A stretch of 64,000 nucleotides of DNA from Amphritea balenae. Lineage in GTDB: Bacteria; Pseudomonadota; Gammaproteobacteria; Pseudomonadales; Balneatricaceae. The translations under genes and the position numbers were made by a program. The notes beneath the pieces were generated by a model, which saw nothing but the letters and a program-made list of their open reading frames with translations, searched no databases and was not told the DNA's origin. Shown here piece after piece: positions 55,251 to 64,000 of this stretch. The stretch spans positions 62,001-126,000 of the forward strand of contig NZ_RQXV01000013.1 in the NCBI RefSeq assembly GCF_003858655.1, read 5' to 3'. Every line of letters begins with the position of its first letter. The stretch's first letter is position 1.

Positions 55251-55613
55251 TCAGTGTGCTTCCAAAAGGTGTTCTAACTCTCTTTCAAGTAAGGTTTCAT
55301 CACCCAGATTAAGCTCAACCAGGCGGCGCAGGTGAGATACACTATCGATATCCATCGTTTCGGCTTTAAAGCCCAGATGGTTGCCCAGTTGGTGTTTTAA
55401 TATTGAGGGCATCGTTATCGTTATCTCGTTATTCAATTGAATAACAATATCGGCATGATCGCCCACATTCAGTAGTGGCGAAATGATAATTTCAGCCAGT
55501 ACGCCCTGTAATGAAATATCAATAAGTTTAACCGGCCAGCTACAGTCAGAGGTCCTGACTTCGCAGTCGGCGTCAAAGGAAATTCTCTGGAAGCGGCGAC
55601 GTTCGTCTGTCAT
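55251..55613 (-). CDS. PilZ-domain protein (probable c-di-GMP receptor)
   Basis: A 120-residue single PilZ domain. The c-di-GMP-binding RxxxR is Arg6-Arg10 in RRRFQRISF, and DxSxxG is DISLQG (32-37). Both are intact, so ligand binding is likely. The output partner is unknown. The frame opens 12 codons earlier, but GGAGG 7 bases before the ATG at 55613 decides the start. It converges on radA with no gap. Confidence 0.88.
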   Translation of the reverse strand: MTDERRRFQRISFDADCEVRTSDCSWPVKLIDISLQGVLAEIIISPLLNVGDHADIVIQLNNEITITMPSILKHQLGNHLGFKAETMDIDSVSHLRRLVELNLGDETLLERELEHLLEAH

Positions 55614-55732
55614 CCGTTGTCCTCCTTCGCTTGAGTTATATTTAATCACTCGTATTTAACTACATAAGCTTAATACACTCTGTCCCTTAGTTGTGATTTC
55701 TATACACAGAGTGGGGAGTTTCTGCGCAAAAA

Positions 55733-55768
55733 AAAACCGGCCGGTCTTGCGTAAGACCGGCCGGTTTT
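55733..55768. terminator. strong bidirectional intrinsic terminator
   Basis: A perfect 16-bp stem, AAAACCGGCCGGTCTT with AAGACCGGCCGGTTTT, around a GCGT loop. It lies 17 bases after the ettA stop (minus strand). Confidence 0.9.
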
Positions 55769-55784
55769 CTGATTAGCCTGTGTT

Positions 55785-57446
55785 TTACTTAGTCATACGC
55801 TTGTACTTGATGCGTTCAGGCTGATGATCTTTACCGAAACGTTTTTTGTAGTCTTCAGCATACTCGGTGTAGTTGCCTTCGAAGAACTCAACTTTAGAGT
55901 CGCCTTCATAGGCCAGCATGTGAGTACATACACGGTCCAGGAACCAACGGTCGTGCGATATCACTACTGCACAACCAGGGAAGGCCAGCAGTGCTTCTTC
56001 CAGGGCTCGCAGGGTTTCTACATCAAGGTCGTTGGTTGGCTCATCCAGTAGCAGTACGTTACCGCCCTCTTTCAGAAGCTTGGCCATGTGCAGACGGTTT
56101 CGCTCACCACCGGACAGGTCTTTAACGAATTTCTGCTGATCAGAACCTTTAAAGTTAAAGCGGCCACAGTATGCCCGTGACGAGGTAGTGTAGTTACCGA
56201 CGACAATGTTGTCCTGACCGTCGGAGATCTCTTCCCAGACAGTTTTTTCACCGGCCAGGTCACGACTCTGGTCAACATAAGCCAGCTGCACGGTTTCACC
56301 CAGTTCAACGGTGCCTGAATCCGGCTGCTCGGTACCATTAATCATCTTGAAGAGTGTGGACTTACCCGCACCGTTACCACCGATGATGCCGACAATCGCG
56401 CCCTGTGGAATATTCAGAGACAGGTCTTCAAACAGAACCTTATCACCGAATGACTTAGTGACATTGTTCAGTTCGATTACTTTCTCGCCCAGACGAGGTC
56501 CTGGTGGAATGTAGATTTCTGAAGTTTCGTTACGGGTCTGGAATTCGCGGGAGTTCATCTCCTCAAACTGCTTCAGACGCGCTTTGGATTTAGCCTGGCG
56601 GCCCTTTTGTCCCTGACGTACCCATTCCAACTCGGCATTAACGGCCTTCTGATGAGCGGCTTCCTGTTTGGATTCCATCGCCAGACGCTGTTCTTTTTGC
56701 TCCAGCCAGCTGGAGTAGTTGCCTTCGTATGGGATACCGCGGCCCCGGTCGAGTTCCAGGATCCAGCCCGCAGCGTTATCCAGGAAGTAGCGGTCGTGGG
56801 TGATTGCCACAACAGTACCAGGGTATTCCTTCAGGAAACGCTCGATCCAGGCGATGGATTCAGCATCCAGGTGGTTTGTCGGCTCGTCTAATAGCAGCAT
56901 ATCTGGCTTGTCTAGCAGAAGACGGCAAAGTGCTACCCGGCGACGCTCACCACCGGACAGGTGCTTAACTTCAGCATCCCAGGGTGGCAGGCGCATCGCA
57001 TCTGCAGCACGCTCTAGCATGGTGTCCAGGTTATGGCCATCTTTGGCGGCGATCAGATCTTCAAAACCGGCTTGTTTTTTAGCCAGCTCATCAAAGTCGG
57101 CATCCGGCTCGGCATAAGCGGCATAAACCGCATCAAGTCCGGCCAGCGCTTCTTTCACGTCGGCAACGGCTTCTTCAACGATTTCACGAACTGTTTTAGT
57201 TTCGTCCAGCTGCGGCTCCTGCGGCAGGTAGCCTACGTTGATACCTGGCATCGGACGGGCTTCACCCAGGTATTCCTGGTCCAGGCCGGCCATAATCTTC
57301 AGCAGGGAAGATTTACCCGAGCCGTTTAGGCCTAGTACGCCGATTTTAGCGCCCGGGAAAAAGGACAGAGAGATATCTTTTAAGATTTCACGCTTGGGTG
57401 GTACTACTTTGCCAACCCGGTTCATACTGTAAACGTATTGAGCCAT
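55785..57446 (-). CDS. ettA: energy-dependent translational throttle protein EttA
   Basis: A 553-residue ABC-F protein with two ATPase domains. The first has GLNGSGKSS and LSGGERRRVALCRLL; the second has GGNGAGKST and LSGGERNRLHMAKLL. The linker (about 240-320) holds the PtIM region, and the EttA-type arm insertion lies in domain 1. EttA binds the ribosomal E site and restrains the first elongation step at low ATP. It is a single-gene unit, divergent from glyA. Confidence 0.96.
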   Translation of the reverse strand: MAQYVYSMNRVGKVVPPKREILKDISLSFFPGAKIGVLGLNGSGKSSLLKIMAGLDQEYLGEARPMPGINVGYLPQEPQLDETKTVREIVEEAVADVKEALAGLDAVYAAYAEPDADFDELAKKQAGFEDLIAAKDGHNLDTMLERAADAMRLPPWDAEVKHLSGGERRRVALCRLLLDKPDMLLLDEPTNHLDAESIAWIERFLKEYPGTVVAITHDRYFLDNAAGWILELDRGRGIPYEGNYSSWLEQKEQRLAMESKQEAAHQKAVNAELEWVRQGQKGRQAKSKARLKQFEEMNSREFQTRNETSEIYIPPGPRLGEKVIELNNVTKSFGDKVLFEDLSLNIPQGAIVGIIGGNGAGKSTLFKMINGTEQPDSGTVELGETVQLAYVDQSRDLAGEKTVWEEISDGQDNIVVGNYTTSSRAYCGRFNFKGSDQQKFVKDLSGGERNRLHMAKLLKEGGNVLLLDEPTNDLDVETLRALEEALLAFPGCAVVISHDRWFLDRVCTHMLAYEGDSKVEFFEGNYTEYAEDYKKRFGKDHQPERIKYKRMTK

Positions 57447-57748
57447 TACACTACCTGTTCACTATTAACTCGAAATTGCGCATATCTTAGCGCTACGGGG
57501 AATTTTTTACCATTTGATCTGTTGTTTAATGGGCGCTGATAAAGCTGTTTTGGGCCTTTTTCCGCATTTGACGGGGTTATAGCCACTAAACACGACTTTA
57601 TGAGCGAAATTCTCTACTAAGTGACCCAGTTTCAAGTGCGTTTTATATACAACTTCGACTATAATACGCGGCTTTTCTCAGGCTCTGTTTATCATCACTG
57701 CATTGGTGATAACCGGGCCGGTGTTAATCTCAATCTTGGGGACCGCTA
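57447..57748 (+). promoter_or_regulatory. ettA-glyA intergenic region with glyA -10
   Basis: The 302-base gap holds no gene. TATAAT at 57660-57665 followed by ACGCGG is a likely glyA -10 element, about 85 bases before the ATG. No clear -35 is present. A TTATCA/TGATAA hairpin lies at about 57689-57712 in the leader. Confidence 0.5.
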
Positions 57749-59005
57749 ATGTTTAGCAAAGAGATGACTATCGCTGATTTCGATCAGGACCTATATGCCG
57801 CGATGCAAGCTGAAGCTAAGCGTCAGGAAGAGCATATCGAACTGATTGCGTCTGAAAACTACACCAGCCCACGGGTTATGGAAGCGCAGGGCTCTGAGCT
57901 GACTAACAAGTATGCTGAAGGCTATCCTAACAAGCGTTACTACGGTGGTTGTGAGCACGTAGACGTTGTAGAACAACTGGCAATTGATCGCGCTAAAGAG
58001 TTGTTTAATGCAACTTATGCTAACGTTCAGCCACATTCCGGTTCTCAGGCGAATGCTGCTGTATACATGGCGCTGTGTCAGCCTGGTGATACTGTGCTGG
58101 GTATGAGTCTGGCTCACGGTGGTCATTTGACTCACGGTGCTGCAGTAAGCTTCTCCGGTCGCATCTATAAAGCGGTTCAGTACGGACTGAATGCTGAAAC
58201 CGGTGAGATCGATTACGCTGAAGTTGAGCGTCTGGCCGTTGAACATAAGCCAAAGATGATCGTTGCGGGTTTCTCTGCATACTCCCGCATTGTTGACTGG
58301 CAGCGTTTCCGTGACATTGCTGACAAAGTGGGTGCTTACCTGTTTGTTGATATGGCACACGTTGCTGGTCTGGTTGCTGCGGGTCAGTACCCTACACCGC
58401 TGCCGTTTGCTGATGTTGTAACGACGACCACTCACAAAACTCTGGGTGGCCCTCGTGGTGGTCTGATTCTGTCTGCTAACGCTGATGAAGAACTGCAGAA
58501 GAAACTCAACTTTGCGGTATTCCCTGAATCTCAGGGCGGCCCACTGATGCACGTTATCGCTGCTAAAGCGGTGTGCTTCAAAGAAGCGTTGCAGGATGAC
58601 TGGAAAGCGTATCAGGCGCAGGTTGTGAAAAACGCTCAGGCGATGGCTAAAGTATTTATGGAACGTGGTATTAAGATCGTTTCCAATGGTACTGATAACC
58701 ATCTGTTCCTGGTTGATCTGATCGGTAAAGAGTACACCGGTAAAGATGCTGATGCGGCGCTGGGTCGTGCTAACATCACTGTAAACAAAAACTCTGTACC
58801 AAATGATCCGCGCTCTCCGTTTGTTACATCGGGTCTGCGTATCGGTTCACCGGCAATCACTAGTCGTGGCTTTAAAGAGGCCGAAGCTGAGCAGCTGACG
58901 CACTGGATCTGTGATGTGCTGGATAATATCGATAATGAAGAAGTTAGCAATACAGTTAAACAGAACGTTCTGGATATCTGTGCTCGCTTCCCGGTTTATA
59001 AGTAA
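57749..59005 (+). CDS. glyA: serine hydroxymethyltransferase
   Basis: A 418-residue PLP enzyme converting serine and tetrahydrofolate to glycine and methylene-THF. [16 protein letters not shown] is near 35-50; PLP binds Lys230 in [14 protein letters not shown]. The ATG at 57749 has GGGGA 7 bases upstream; an ATG at 57764 is an alternative. It supplies C1 units, and links to the serine made via serA. A terminator follows before nrdR. Confidence 0.98.
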   Translation: MFSKEMTIADFDQDLYAAMQAEAKRQEEHIELIASENYTSPRVMEAQGSELTNKYAEGYPNKRYYGGCEHVDVVEQLAIDRAKELFNATYANVQPHSGSQANAAVYMALCQPGDTVLGMSLAHGGHLTHGAAVSFSGRIYKAVQYGLNAETGEIDYAEVERLAVEHKPKMIVAGFSAYSRIVDWQRFRDIADKVGAYLFVDMAHVAGLVAAGQYPTPLPFADVVTTTTHKTLGGPRGGLILSANADEELQKKLNFAVFPESQGGPLMHVIAAKAVCFKEALQDDWKAYQAQVVKNAQAMAKVFMERGIKIVSNGTDNHLFLVDLIGKEYTGKDADAALGRANITVNKNSVPNDPRSPFVTSGLRIGSPAITSRGFKEAEAEQLTHWICDVLDNIDNEEVSNTVKQNVLDICARFPVYK

Positions 59006-59055
59006 ACCGTTACAATAGAAACTATCGGGAACCCTGTTCCCAGTCAGTTTCTGCT

Positions 59056-59084
59056 ACCGGGGCGCTTTAAGCGCCCCGGTTTTT
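59056..59084 (+). terminator. intrinsic terminator of glyA
   Basis: ACCGGGGCGC-TTTAA-GCGCCCCGGT followed by T4, about 50 bases after the stop. Confidence 0.9.
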
Positions 59085-59139
59085 ATATAAATAAGTTTTA
59101 TTTGCTGACCTGATCAGCACCGCTCTTTGAGGATGATAT

Positions 59140-59616
59140 ATGCACTGTCCGTTCTGTAATGCCCATGAAACCAAGGTGGTCGATTCCCGCCTGGTCGCAG
59201 AAGGTCAGCAGATTCGTCGGCGTCGTGAATGTATCACCTGTCACGAACGTTACACTACCTATGAAGCGGCAGAGCTATTGATGCCGCGACTGATCAAGGC
59301 CGATGGTACCCGTCAGCCATACGATGAAGATAAACTCCGCGCCGGTATTCAGCGAGCTGTTGAAAAACGTCCGGTCAGCGTTGAAGATATCGAAGCCTGT
59401 ATTAGCCGTATTAAACAGCGTTTAAGAGCAACCGGAGAGCGTGAACTTCCCTCCCGCTCAGTAGGCGAAGAAGTCATGCTTGAACTACGTAAGTTAGACC
59501 AGGTTGCCTATGTTCGTTTTGCTTCGGTGTATCGGAGTTTTCAGGATATTAATGAGTTCAAAGAAGAGATCGATCGTCTTTCAGAACAGAAGGATGATGC
59601 TGCTAAGGCAGACTGA
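59140..59616 (+). CDS. nrdR: transcriptional repressor NrdR
   Basis: A 158-residue NrdR that represses ribonucleotide reductase genes in response to dATP/ATP. A zinc ribbon (CPFC and CITC, residues 3-34) precedes the ATP-cone domain (about 49-139). Position before ribD is conserved in gammaproteobacteria. It is 6 bases upstream of ribD, so the two are probably co-transcribed. Confidence 0.97.
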   Translation: MHCPFCNAHETKVVDSRLVAEGQQIRRRRECITCHERYTTYEAAELLMPRLIKADGTRQPYDEDKLRAGIQRAVEKRPVSVEDIEACISRIKQRLRATGERELPSRSVGEEVMLELRKLDQVAYVRFASVYRSFQDINEFKEEIDRLSEQKDDAAKAD

Positions 59617-59622
59617 CGGATT

Positions 59623-60750
59623 ATGGCAAACTGGAGCGCAGCAGATCATCAGTTTATGTCTCGGGCGGTACAGATCGCCTGGCAGGGGCTTTATACGACC
59701 GAACCTAACCCCCGGGTAGGTTGTGTGTTGGTTAAAGATGGTGTTGCTATTGCTGAAGGCTGGCATCAGATAGCTGGCGAAGGGCATGCCGAAGTTAATG
59801 CATTACGAAGCGCCGGTGATAATGCTACAGGCTGCACCGCTTATGTCACTCTGGAGCCTTGTAGTCATTTTGGTAAAACGCCACCTTGTGCCGATGGCTT
59901 GATCAACGCGGGTGTCAGTGAAGTCATTGTCGGTATGGTTGATCCTAACCCTCAGGTGTCGGGTAAAGGAATTAGCAAGTTAGAACAGGCGGGTATTCAG
60001 GTCCGTTCTGGCTTGATGGAATCTCAGTGTAGAGAACTGAATCCAGGATTTATAAAGCGTATGGCATCGGGAATGCCCTATGTGCGGTTAAAAATGGCCG
60101 CCAGCCTCGATGGTCGTACTGCGATGGCATCCGGTGAGAGCCAATGGATTACCGGGCCGTTAGCACGTCAGGATGTACAGCGGCTCAGAGCCCGTAGTTC
60201 TGCCATTATCAGCGGCGTTGGATCGATCATTAAAGATGATTCATCACTTACCGTCAGAGAGTCAGAGTTAGGGCTGGCTAATGCCGAGCAAATAGTGAGC
60301 CGGCAGCCATTAAGGGTGGTGCTGGATAGCGCTGGTCGAATGCCCGGGTCCGCTAAGATGCTGACATTGCCGGGCAATACTCTGATCGTAAGCTGCGTCC
60401 CAGTACCGGCTTATATTGATGGACTGGATCGGGTTGAGTGGCTAAAGTTGCCCGCAGCCGATGGTGGAATTGATCTGTCATTGTTGTTGCAGGAGTTGGC
60501 TAAGCGCGATTGTAATGAGGTGCTGGTGGAAACCGGTGCTACATTGGCAGGTGCTTTTATTGATGCGCAACTGGTCGATGAGTTTGTTCTGTATCAGGCG
60601 ATGAAGTTGTTAGGTAGCCGGGCCCGGCCCATGTTTTTGTTACCTTTTGACCGGATGAGTGAACAGGTGGGTTTTGATCTCCGGGATAGCCGGATGCTGG
60701 GAGACGACATCCGTTTAACCCTGGTGCCAAAGAAAGAGAGTAAAGCGTAA
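59623..60750 (+). CDS. ribD: bifunctional riboflavin deaminase/reductase RibD
   Basis: This 375-residue protein carries out steps 2 and 3 of riboflavin synthesis. The N-terminal deaminase has HAEVNAL (zinc ligand His and catalytic Glu) and the PCSHFGKTPPC zinc-binding Cys. The C-terminal reductase domain begins near residue 147 (YVRLKMAASLDGRTAMASGESQWI). It overlaps ribE by one base (TAATG). Confidence 0.97.
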   Translation: MANWSAADHQFMSRAVQIAWQGLYTTEPNPRVGCVLVKDGVAIAEGWHQIAGEGHAEVNALRSAGDNATGCTAYVTLEPCSHFGKTPPCADGLINAGVSEVIVGMVDPNPQVSGKGISKLEQAGIQVRSGLMESQCRELNPGFIKRMASGMPYVRLKMAASLDGRTAMASGESQWITGPLARQDVQRLRARSSAIISGVGSIIKDDSSLTVRESELGLANAEQIVSRQPLRVVLDSAGRMPGSAKMLTLPGNTLIVSCVPVPAYIDGLDRVEWLKLPAADGGIDLSLLLQELAKRDCNEVLVETGATLAGAFIDAQLVDEFVLYQAMKLLGSRARPMFLLPFDRMSEQVGFDLRDSRMLGDDIRLTLVPKKESKA

Positions 60751-61418
60751 TGTTTACCGGAATAATTGAAGCGGTAGGAACCATTGCCGCAGCTGAACAG
60801 GTGCAGGGAGATCTGCGTCTCTATATACGAACCGGCGAGCTGGATCTGAGTGATGTTAAGCTGGGCGATAGCATTGCCGTAAATGGCGTGTGTCTTACCG
60901 CTGTTGATCTGCCGGGGGATGGTTTCTGGGCAGATGTTTCTCGCGAATCACTAGCTCATACGCGGTTTCCTGCCCTGGTGGCAGGTGAGCGGGTAAACCT
61001 GGAAAAAGCGATGCTGCCAACGACCCGTTTCGGTGGTCATATTGTGACTGGGCATGTCGATGGCCTGGGCAACGTTGTGTCCCGTGAAGAGGATGCGCGT
61101 TCAATCCGGTTTAAAATTAGTGCACCAAAGAATATTGCTCGCTATATCGCAGCCAAGGGCTCGATTACGGTTGATGGTGTTAGTCTTACCGCTAATGCAG
61201 TAGATGATCATATATTTGATCTGAATATAGTGCCTCATACGGCGCAGGAAACTATAATAGCCGGCTATCAGGCTGGTCGCAAAGTGCACCTGGAAGTTGA
61301 TATTATCGCCCGCTATATGGAACGACTGATCAGCTACAACGAACAAAATGAAACGGAACCTGCAGCAGGGGTCAGTATGACGACTCTGGCTGCTGCGGGT
61401 TTCCTGAATCGCCGCTAA
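60750..61418 (+). CDS. ribE: riboflavin synthase alpha chain
   Basis: A 222-residue RibE (RibC in E. coli) that dismutates two lumazines to riboflavin. Two lumazine-binding repeats are visible: MFTGIIEAVGTI and SIAVNGVCLTAV in the first, GGHIVTGHVDGLG and GVSLTAN in the second. Its ATG overlaps the ribD stop. It lies 24 bases before ribBA. Confidence 0.97.
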   Translation: MFTGIIEAVGTIAAAEQVQGDLRLYIRTGELDLSDVKLGDSIAVNGVCLTAVDLPGDGFWADVSRESLAHTRFPALVAGERVNLEKAMLPTTRFGGHIVTGHVDGLGNVVSREEDARSIRFKISAPKNIARYIAAKGSITVDGVSLTANAVDDHIFDLNIVPHTAQETIIAGYQAGRKVHLEVDIIARYMERLISYNEQNETEPAAGVSMTTLAAAGFLNRR

Positions 61419-61442
61419 TCCGGCTACAGAGGTTTTAGATTA

Positions 61443-62561
61443 ATGGATCTGAATACACCGCAGGAAATTATTGAAGATATTCGTCAGGGTAAGATGGTTA
61501 TCCTGATGGATGATGAAGACCGTGAGAATGAAGGTGATCTGGTTATCGCAGCTGAGATGGTGCGTGCTGAAGATATCAACTTCATGGCGACCCATGCCCG
61601 TGGCCTGATCTGCCTGACGCTGACTCAGGAGCGTTGCGAGCAGTTGAACCTGCCGTTGATGGTACAAAGTAATGGTGCGCAATTCTCCACTAACTTCACT
61701 ATGTCTATCGAAGCCACAGAAGGTGTAACCACGGGTATTTCTGCTGCTGACCGGGCATTGACCGTACGTACTGCGGTACGCCATGATGCTAAGCCTGAAG
61801 ACATTGTTCAGCCGGGCCATATCTTCCCACTGATGGCGCAGCCTGGTGGTGTACTGAGCCGTGCCGGTCATACTGAAGCGGGTTGTGATCTGGCGCGTCT
61901 GGCGGGTCTGACTCCGGCTTCAGCTATCGTCGAGATCATGAACGAAGATGGTACTATGGCCCGTCGTCCTGATCTGGAAGAGTTTGCCCAGAAGCATGAC
62001 CTTAAGATCGGCACTATTGCCGACCTGATCCATTACCGTACTACCAATGAACATACGGTTATCCGTGAGAGTGAAGGTACGCTGGAAACTGAGTTTGGTG
62101 ACTTCAATTTCGCGACTTACCTGGACGAGATTCAGGGCTGTACACACCTGGCAATGTCACTGGGTGATATCAGCGAGGAAGAGCCTACGATGGTTCGTGT
62201 ACATCTGCGCACCGAAGTATTGCGCGATGTCGTAGGTGTTGCTCAGACCGAAGAACTTAAATGGACTATGCGTCGGGCACTGCAAAAGATTGCCGAAGAA
62301 GGTAAAGGTGTTGTGTTGTTACTGGATACCGGTGAGCGTGTTGATCTGGGCGATGCCCTGAATCAGATGCTGAATACCGAGAAGAAGATCCGTCAGCATA
62401 ATATCAGTTCATCCGGTTCTTTCCTGACGGTAGGTACTGGTTCGCAGATTCTGCGTGATTTAGGGGTGGGCAAAATGCGTGTGCTGAGTTCACCAATGAA
62501 ATTTAATGCGATCTCAGGTTTTGATCTGGAGATCGTAGACTATGTTGCATGTGAAGAGTAA
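61443..62561 (+). CDS. ribB: 3,4-dihydroxy-2-butanone 4-phosphate synthase with degenerate GTP cyclohydrolase II domain (RibBA type)
   Basis: A 372-residue two-domain protein. The N-terminal RibB domain (about 1-205) is intact: [11 protein letters not shown] at 23-33, and [15 protein letters not shown]. It makes the four-carbon unit of riboflavin from ribulose 5-phosphate. The C-terminal RibA-like domain (about 210-372) keeps the fold ([38 protein letters not shown]) but lacks the zinc-binding Cys triad (C-x10-CxC) of GTP cyclohydrolase II. GTP cyclohydrolase activity is therefore unlikely, as in the Pseudomonas homologues. A separate ribA is expected elsewhere. Confidence 0.93.
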   Translation: MDLNTPQEIIEDIRQGKMVILMDDEDRENEGDLVIAAEMVRAEDINFMATHARGLICLTLTQERCEQLNLPLMVQSNGAQFSTNFTMSIEATEGVTTGISAADRALTVRTAVRHDAKPEDIVQPGHIFPLMAQPGGVLSRAGHTEAGCDLARLAGLTPASAIVEIMNEDGTMARRPDLEEFAQKHDLKIGTIADLIHYRTTNEHTVIRESEGTLETEFGDFNFATYLDEIQGCTHLAMSLGDISEEEPTMVRVHLRTEVLRDVVGVAQTEELKWTMRRALQKIAEEGKGVVLLLDTGERVDLGDALNQMLNTEKKIRQHNISSSGSFLTVGTGSQILRDLGVGKMRVLSSPMKFNAISGFDLEIVDYVACEE

Positions 62562-62566
62562 AGAAT

Positions 62567-63040
62567 ATGTCAGTTCAGTATATTGAAGGTGATTTCCTGA
62601 CCGGTAATGGTCAGTACGCAATTGTTGTAGGTCGTTTTAACAGCTTTGTTGTTGAAAGCCTGCTGGAAGGTGCTATTGATACCCTGAAGCGCCACGGTGT
62701 CGCGGAAGACAATATCCGTGTTATTCGTGTGCCGGGTGCGTTCGAGATTCCATTGGCAGTACAGCGTTTAGCTGCGCAGAAGAAAGACGATGCGATCATC
62801 GCTCTGGGTGCAGTGATCCGTGGTGGTACGCCGCATTTTGAATATGTATCGGGTGAAAGCTCTAAAGGTGTTGCTCAGGTTTCTCTGGAGCACAATGTTC
62901 CGGTTGCGAACGGTATCCTGACCGTTAACTCTATTGAGCAGGCGATCGAGCGTTCCGGTACTAAAGCGGGCAATAAAGGTGCTGAAGCAGCACTGTCTGC
63001 AATAGAGATGGTTAGCTTACTGCGCCAGCTTGAGGTTTAA
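62567..63040 (+). CDS. ribH: 6,7-dimethyl-8-ribityllumazine synthase
   Basis: A 157-residue lumazine synthase that joins the pyrimidine and four-carbon precursors. [16 protein letters not shown] near 22-37 and [10 protein letters not shown] near 58-67 are family signatures; [15 protein letters not shown] includes the catalytic His. It lies 5 bases after ribBA and before nusB. Confidence 0.97.
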   Translation: MSVQYIEGDFLTGNGQYAIVVGRFNSFVVESLLEGAIDTLKRHGVAEDNIRVIRVPGAFEIPLAVQRLAAQKKDDAIIALGAVIRGGTPHFEYVSGESSKGVAQVSLEHNVPVANGILTVNSIEQAIERSGTKAGNKGAEAALSAIEMVSLLRQLEV

Positions 63041-63041
63041 G

Positions 63042-63518
63042 ATGAGCGATAGTCCTGCGCCTAAAAAGCAGAAAAAAGCCTCTCATACCGAGATGCGTCG
63101 TGCAGCGCGTAGCTTTGCGCTGCAGGCACTGTATCAATGGCAGATGTCTGGTAATGCGATCAATGATATTGAGTTGCAGTTCCGCATGGATAACGACATG
63201 TCAGGTACAGACCTGCCACTGTTTAGCGAACTGTTACACGGTGTGCCATCCAATGCGTCTGATCTGGATAAGTCTTTCGAGCCATTTCTGGATCGTAGCC
63301 TTGATGATCTTGATCCTATTGAGCGTGCGGTTCTGCGAATTGGTAGTTTTGAACTGATTCACCGTATTGTTGTGCCATATAAAGTCGTTATCAACGAAAG
63401 TGTTGAACTGGCTAAAATCTTTGGTGCTACTGAAAGTCATAAGTATGTTAACGGTATTCTGGATAAGCTGGCTGCCCGGGTACGAATGACTGAGATCAAC
63501 GCTAAACGGGGTAAGTAA
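63042..63518 (+). CDS. nusB: transcription antitermination factor NusB
   Basis: This 158-residue all-helical NusB binds boxA RNA with NusE. RRAARSFALQALYQWQMSG is the N-terminal family signature, and YKVVINESVELAKIFGATESHKYVNGILD the C-terminal one. The frame opens 4 codons earlier inside ribH, but the ATG at 63042 with GAGG 8 bases before it is preferred. It follows ribH by one base and precedes thiL by 7. Confidence 0.97.
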   Translation: MSDSPAPKKQKKASHTEMRRAARSFALQALYQWQMSGNAINDIELQFRMDNDMSGTDLPLFSELLHGVPSNASDLDKSFEPFLDRSLDDLDPIERAVLRIGSFELIHRIVVPYKVVINESVELAKIFGATESHKYVNGILDKLAARVRMTEINAKRGK

Positions 63519-63525
63519 TACTTCG

Positions 63526-64000
63526 ATGGCGACGGATGAATTTGAGCTGATTCGGCATTATTTCTCTGAACTGGGTTGTGACCGGTCGGGTTCTGTTCGT
63601 CTGGGGGTTGGGGATGATTGCGCTATAATCGCCCCTCCTCATGATCGTGAGCTGGTGGTATCGATTGATACCCTGGTTGAAGGCACTCATTTTCTGCCTG
63701 GCACTTCTGGCGATAAAGTCGCTTCCCGATTGCTGGGAGCCGCCTTGAGTGATCTGGCGGCAATGGGTGCTGTGCCCGCCTTTTTTACCCTGGCACTGAC
63801 GTTGCCAGAGGTTGATGAAGCTTGGTTGGCAGCCTTTAGTGGCAAGCTTGCTGAGTTGGCAAAACAGCATGCAGTGCAACTGGTGGGTGGCGATACGACG
63901 CGAGGCTCTCTTACGCTGAGCGTACAGGTACACGGCTGGACAGCTGTTGGAAAAGCGATTCAGCGCAGTGGTGCTAATGTGGGTGACAGAATCTTTGTTA
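63526..64000 (+). CDS. thiL: thiamine-monophosphate kinase, 5' part (gene runs off the window)
   Basis: About 158 codons of ThiL are present; the reading frame is open to the right edge. It begins MATDEFELIRHYFSELG, with the metal/ATP-binding VGDDCAI and SIDTLVEGTHF, then RLLGAALSDLAAMGA and GGDTTRG. ThiL phosphorylates thiamine phosphate to the pyrophosphate cofactor. The nusB-thiL order is standard. Confidence 0.93.
   Translation, partial: MATDEFELIRHYFSELGCDRSGSVRLGVGDDCAIIAPPHDRELVVSIDTLVEGTHFLPGTSGDKVASRLLGAALSDLAAMGAVPAFFTLALTLPEVDEAWLAAFSGKLAELAKQHAVQLVGGDTTRGSLTLSVQVHGWTAVGKAIQRSGANVGDRIFV

Noticed and set aside
59006-59139. FMN riboswitch before the riboflavin genes
   Set aside because: None of the conserved FMN-riboswitch blocks could be recognised here or before ribBA.

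Overview
The window reads as a stretch of chromosome from a marine gammaproteobacterium of the Oceanospirillales type. This is inferred from gene content and order (pilMNOPQ-aroK-aroB-SPOR ATPase-gltB-gltD-hemE; glyA-nrdR-ribD-ribE-ribBA-ribH-nusB-thiL; SPOR protein-hslV-hslU-DUF971-ubiE-ubiJ) and from protein sequences resembling Pseudomonas and Oceanospirillaceae homologues. No species can be named from the sequence alone. I saw no rRNA, tRNA, prophage, insertion sequence or CRISPR array.

Layout. Positions 1-4000 are the accessory part: the end of an unrecognised gene, a uracil-DNA-glycosylase-family gene, a DUF1272 gene between two imperfect copies of a roughly 300-bp repeat, then two genes that look like integron cassettes (core site at 2229, attC sites at 3254-3325 and 3724-3783) with no integrase nearby. 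From 3990 to 8600 come a small unknown gene, ppiC, dbpA, and two LapG-like cysteine peptidase paralogues flanking an opposed sirtuin gene. From 8600 to 17500 lie glcB, a small membrane protein, an acyl-CoA thioesterase, an MscK-type mechanosensitive channel, an alpha/beta hydrolase and serA. The gap between ppnP and serA (17492-18266) holds three tandem copies of a 132-bp palindromic element with a compensatory base-pair change. From 18267 to 31100 are ppnP, a LysR/MFS divergent pair, a fumarylacetoacetase-family gene, hemJ, and the minus-strand block priA, argS, SPOR, hslV, hslU, DUF971, ubiE, ubiJ, in which hslV has a near-consensus heat-shock promoter.

From 31100 to the end the window is core genome: rpmE, a malic enzyme, PBP1A opposed to the type IV pilus assembly operon pilMNOPQ, the shikimate genes aroK and aroB, a SPOR-domain ATPase, glutamate synthase (gltB, gltD), hemE, a beta-carbonic anhydrase, an O-acetylhomoserine sulfhydrylase, radA, a PilZ protein, ettA, glyA, nrdR, the riboflavin genes, nusB and the start of thiL.

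Functional links: hemJ and hemE both serve heme synthesis; ubiE and ubiJ serve ubiquinone; ribD, ribE, ribBA and ribH form a riboflavin operon whose ribBA has a degenerate GTP cyclohydrolase II half; serA and glyA connect through serine and glycine. The best candidates for something undescribed are the structured tandem element upstream of serA, the integrase-less cassette pair with unknown proteins, and the LapG-sirtuin-LapG cluster.
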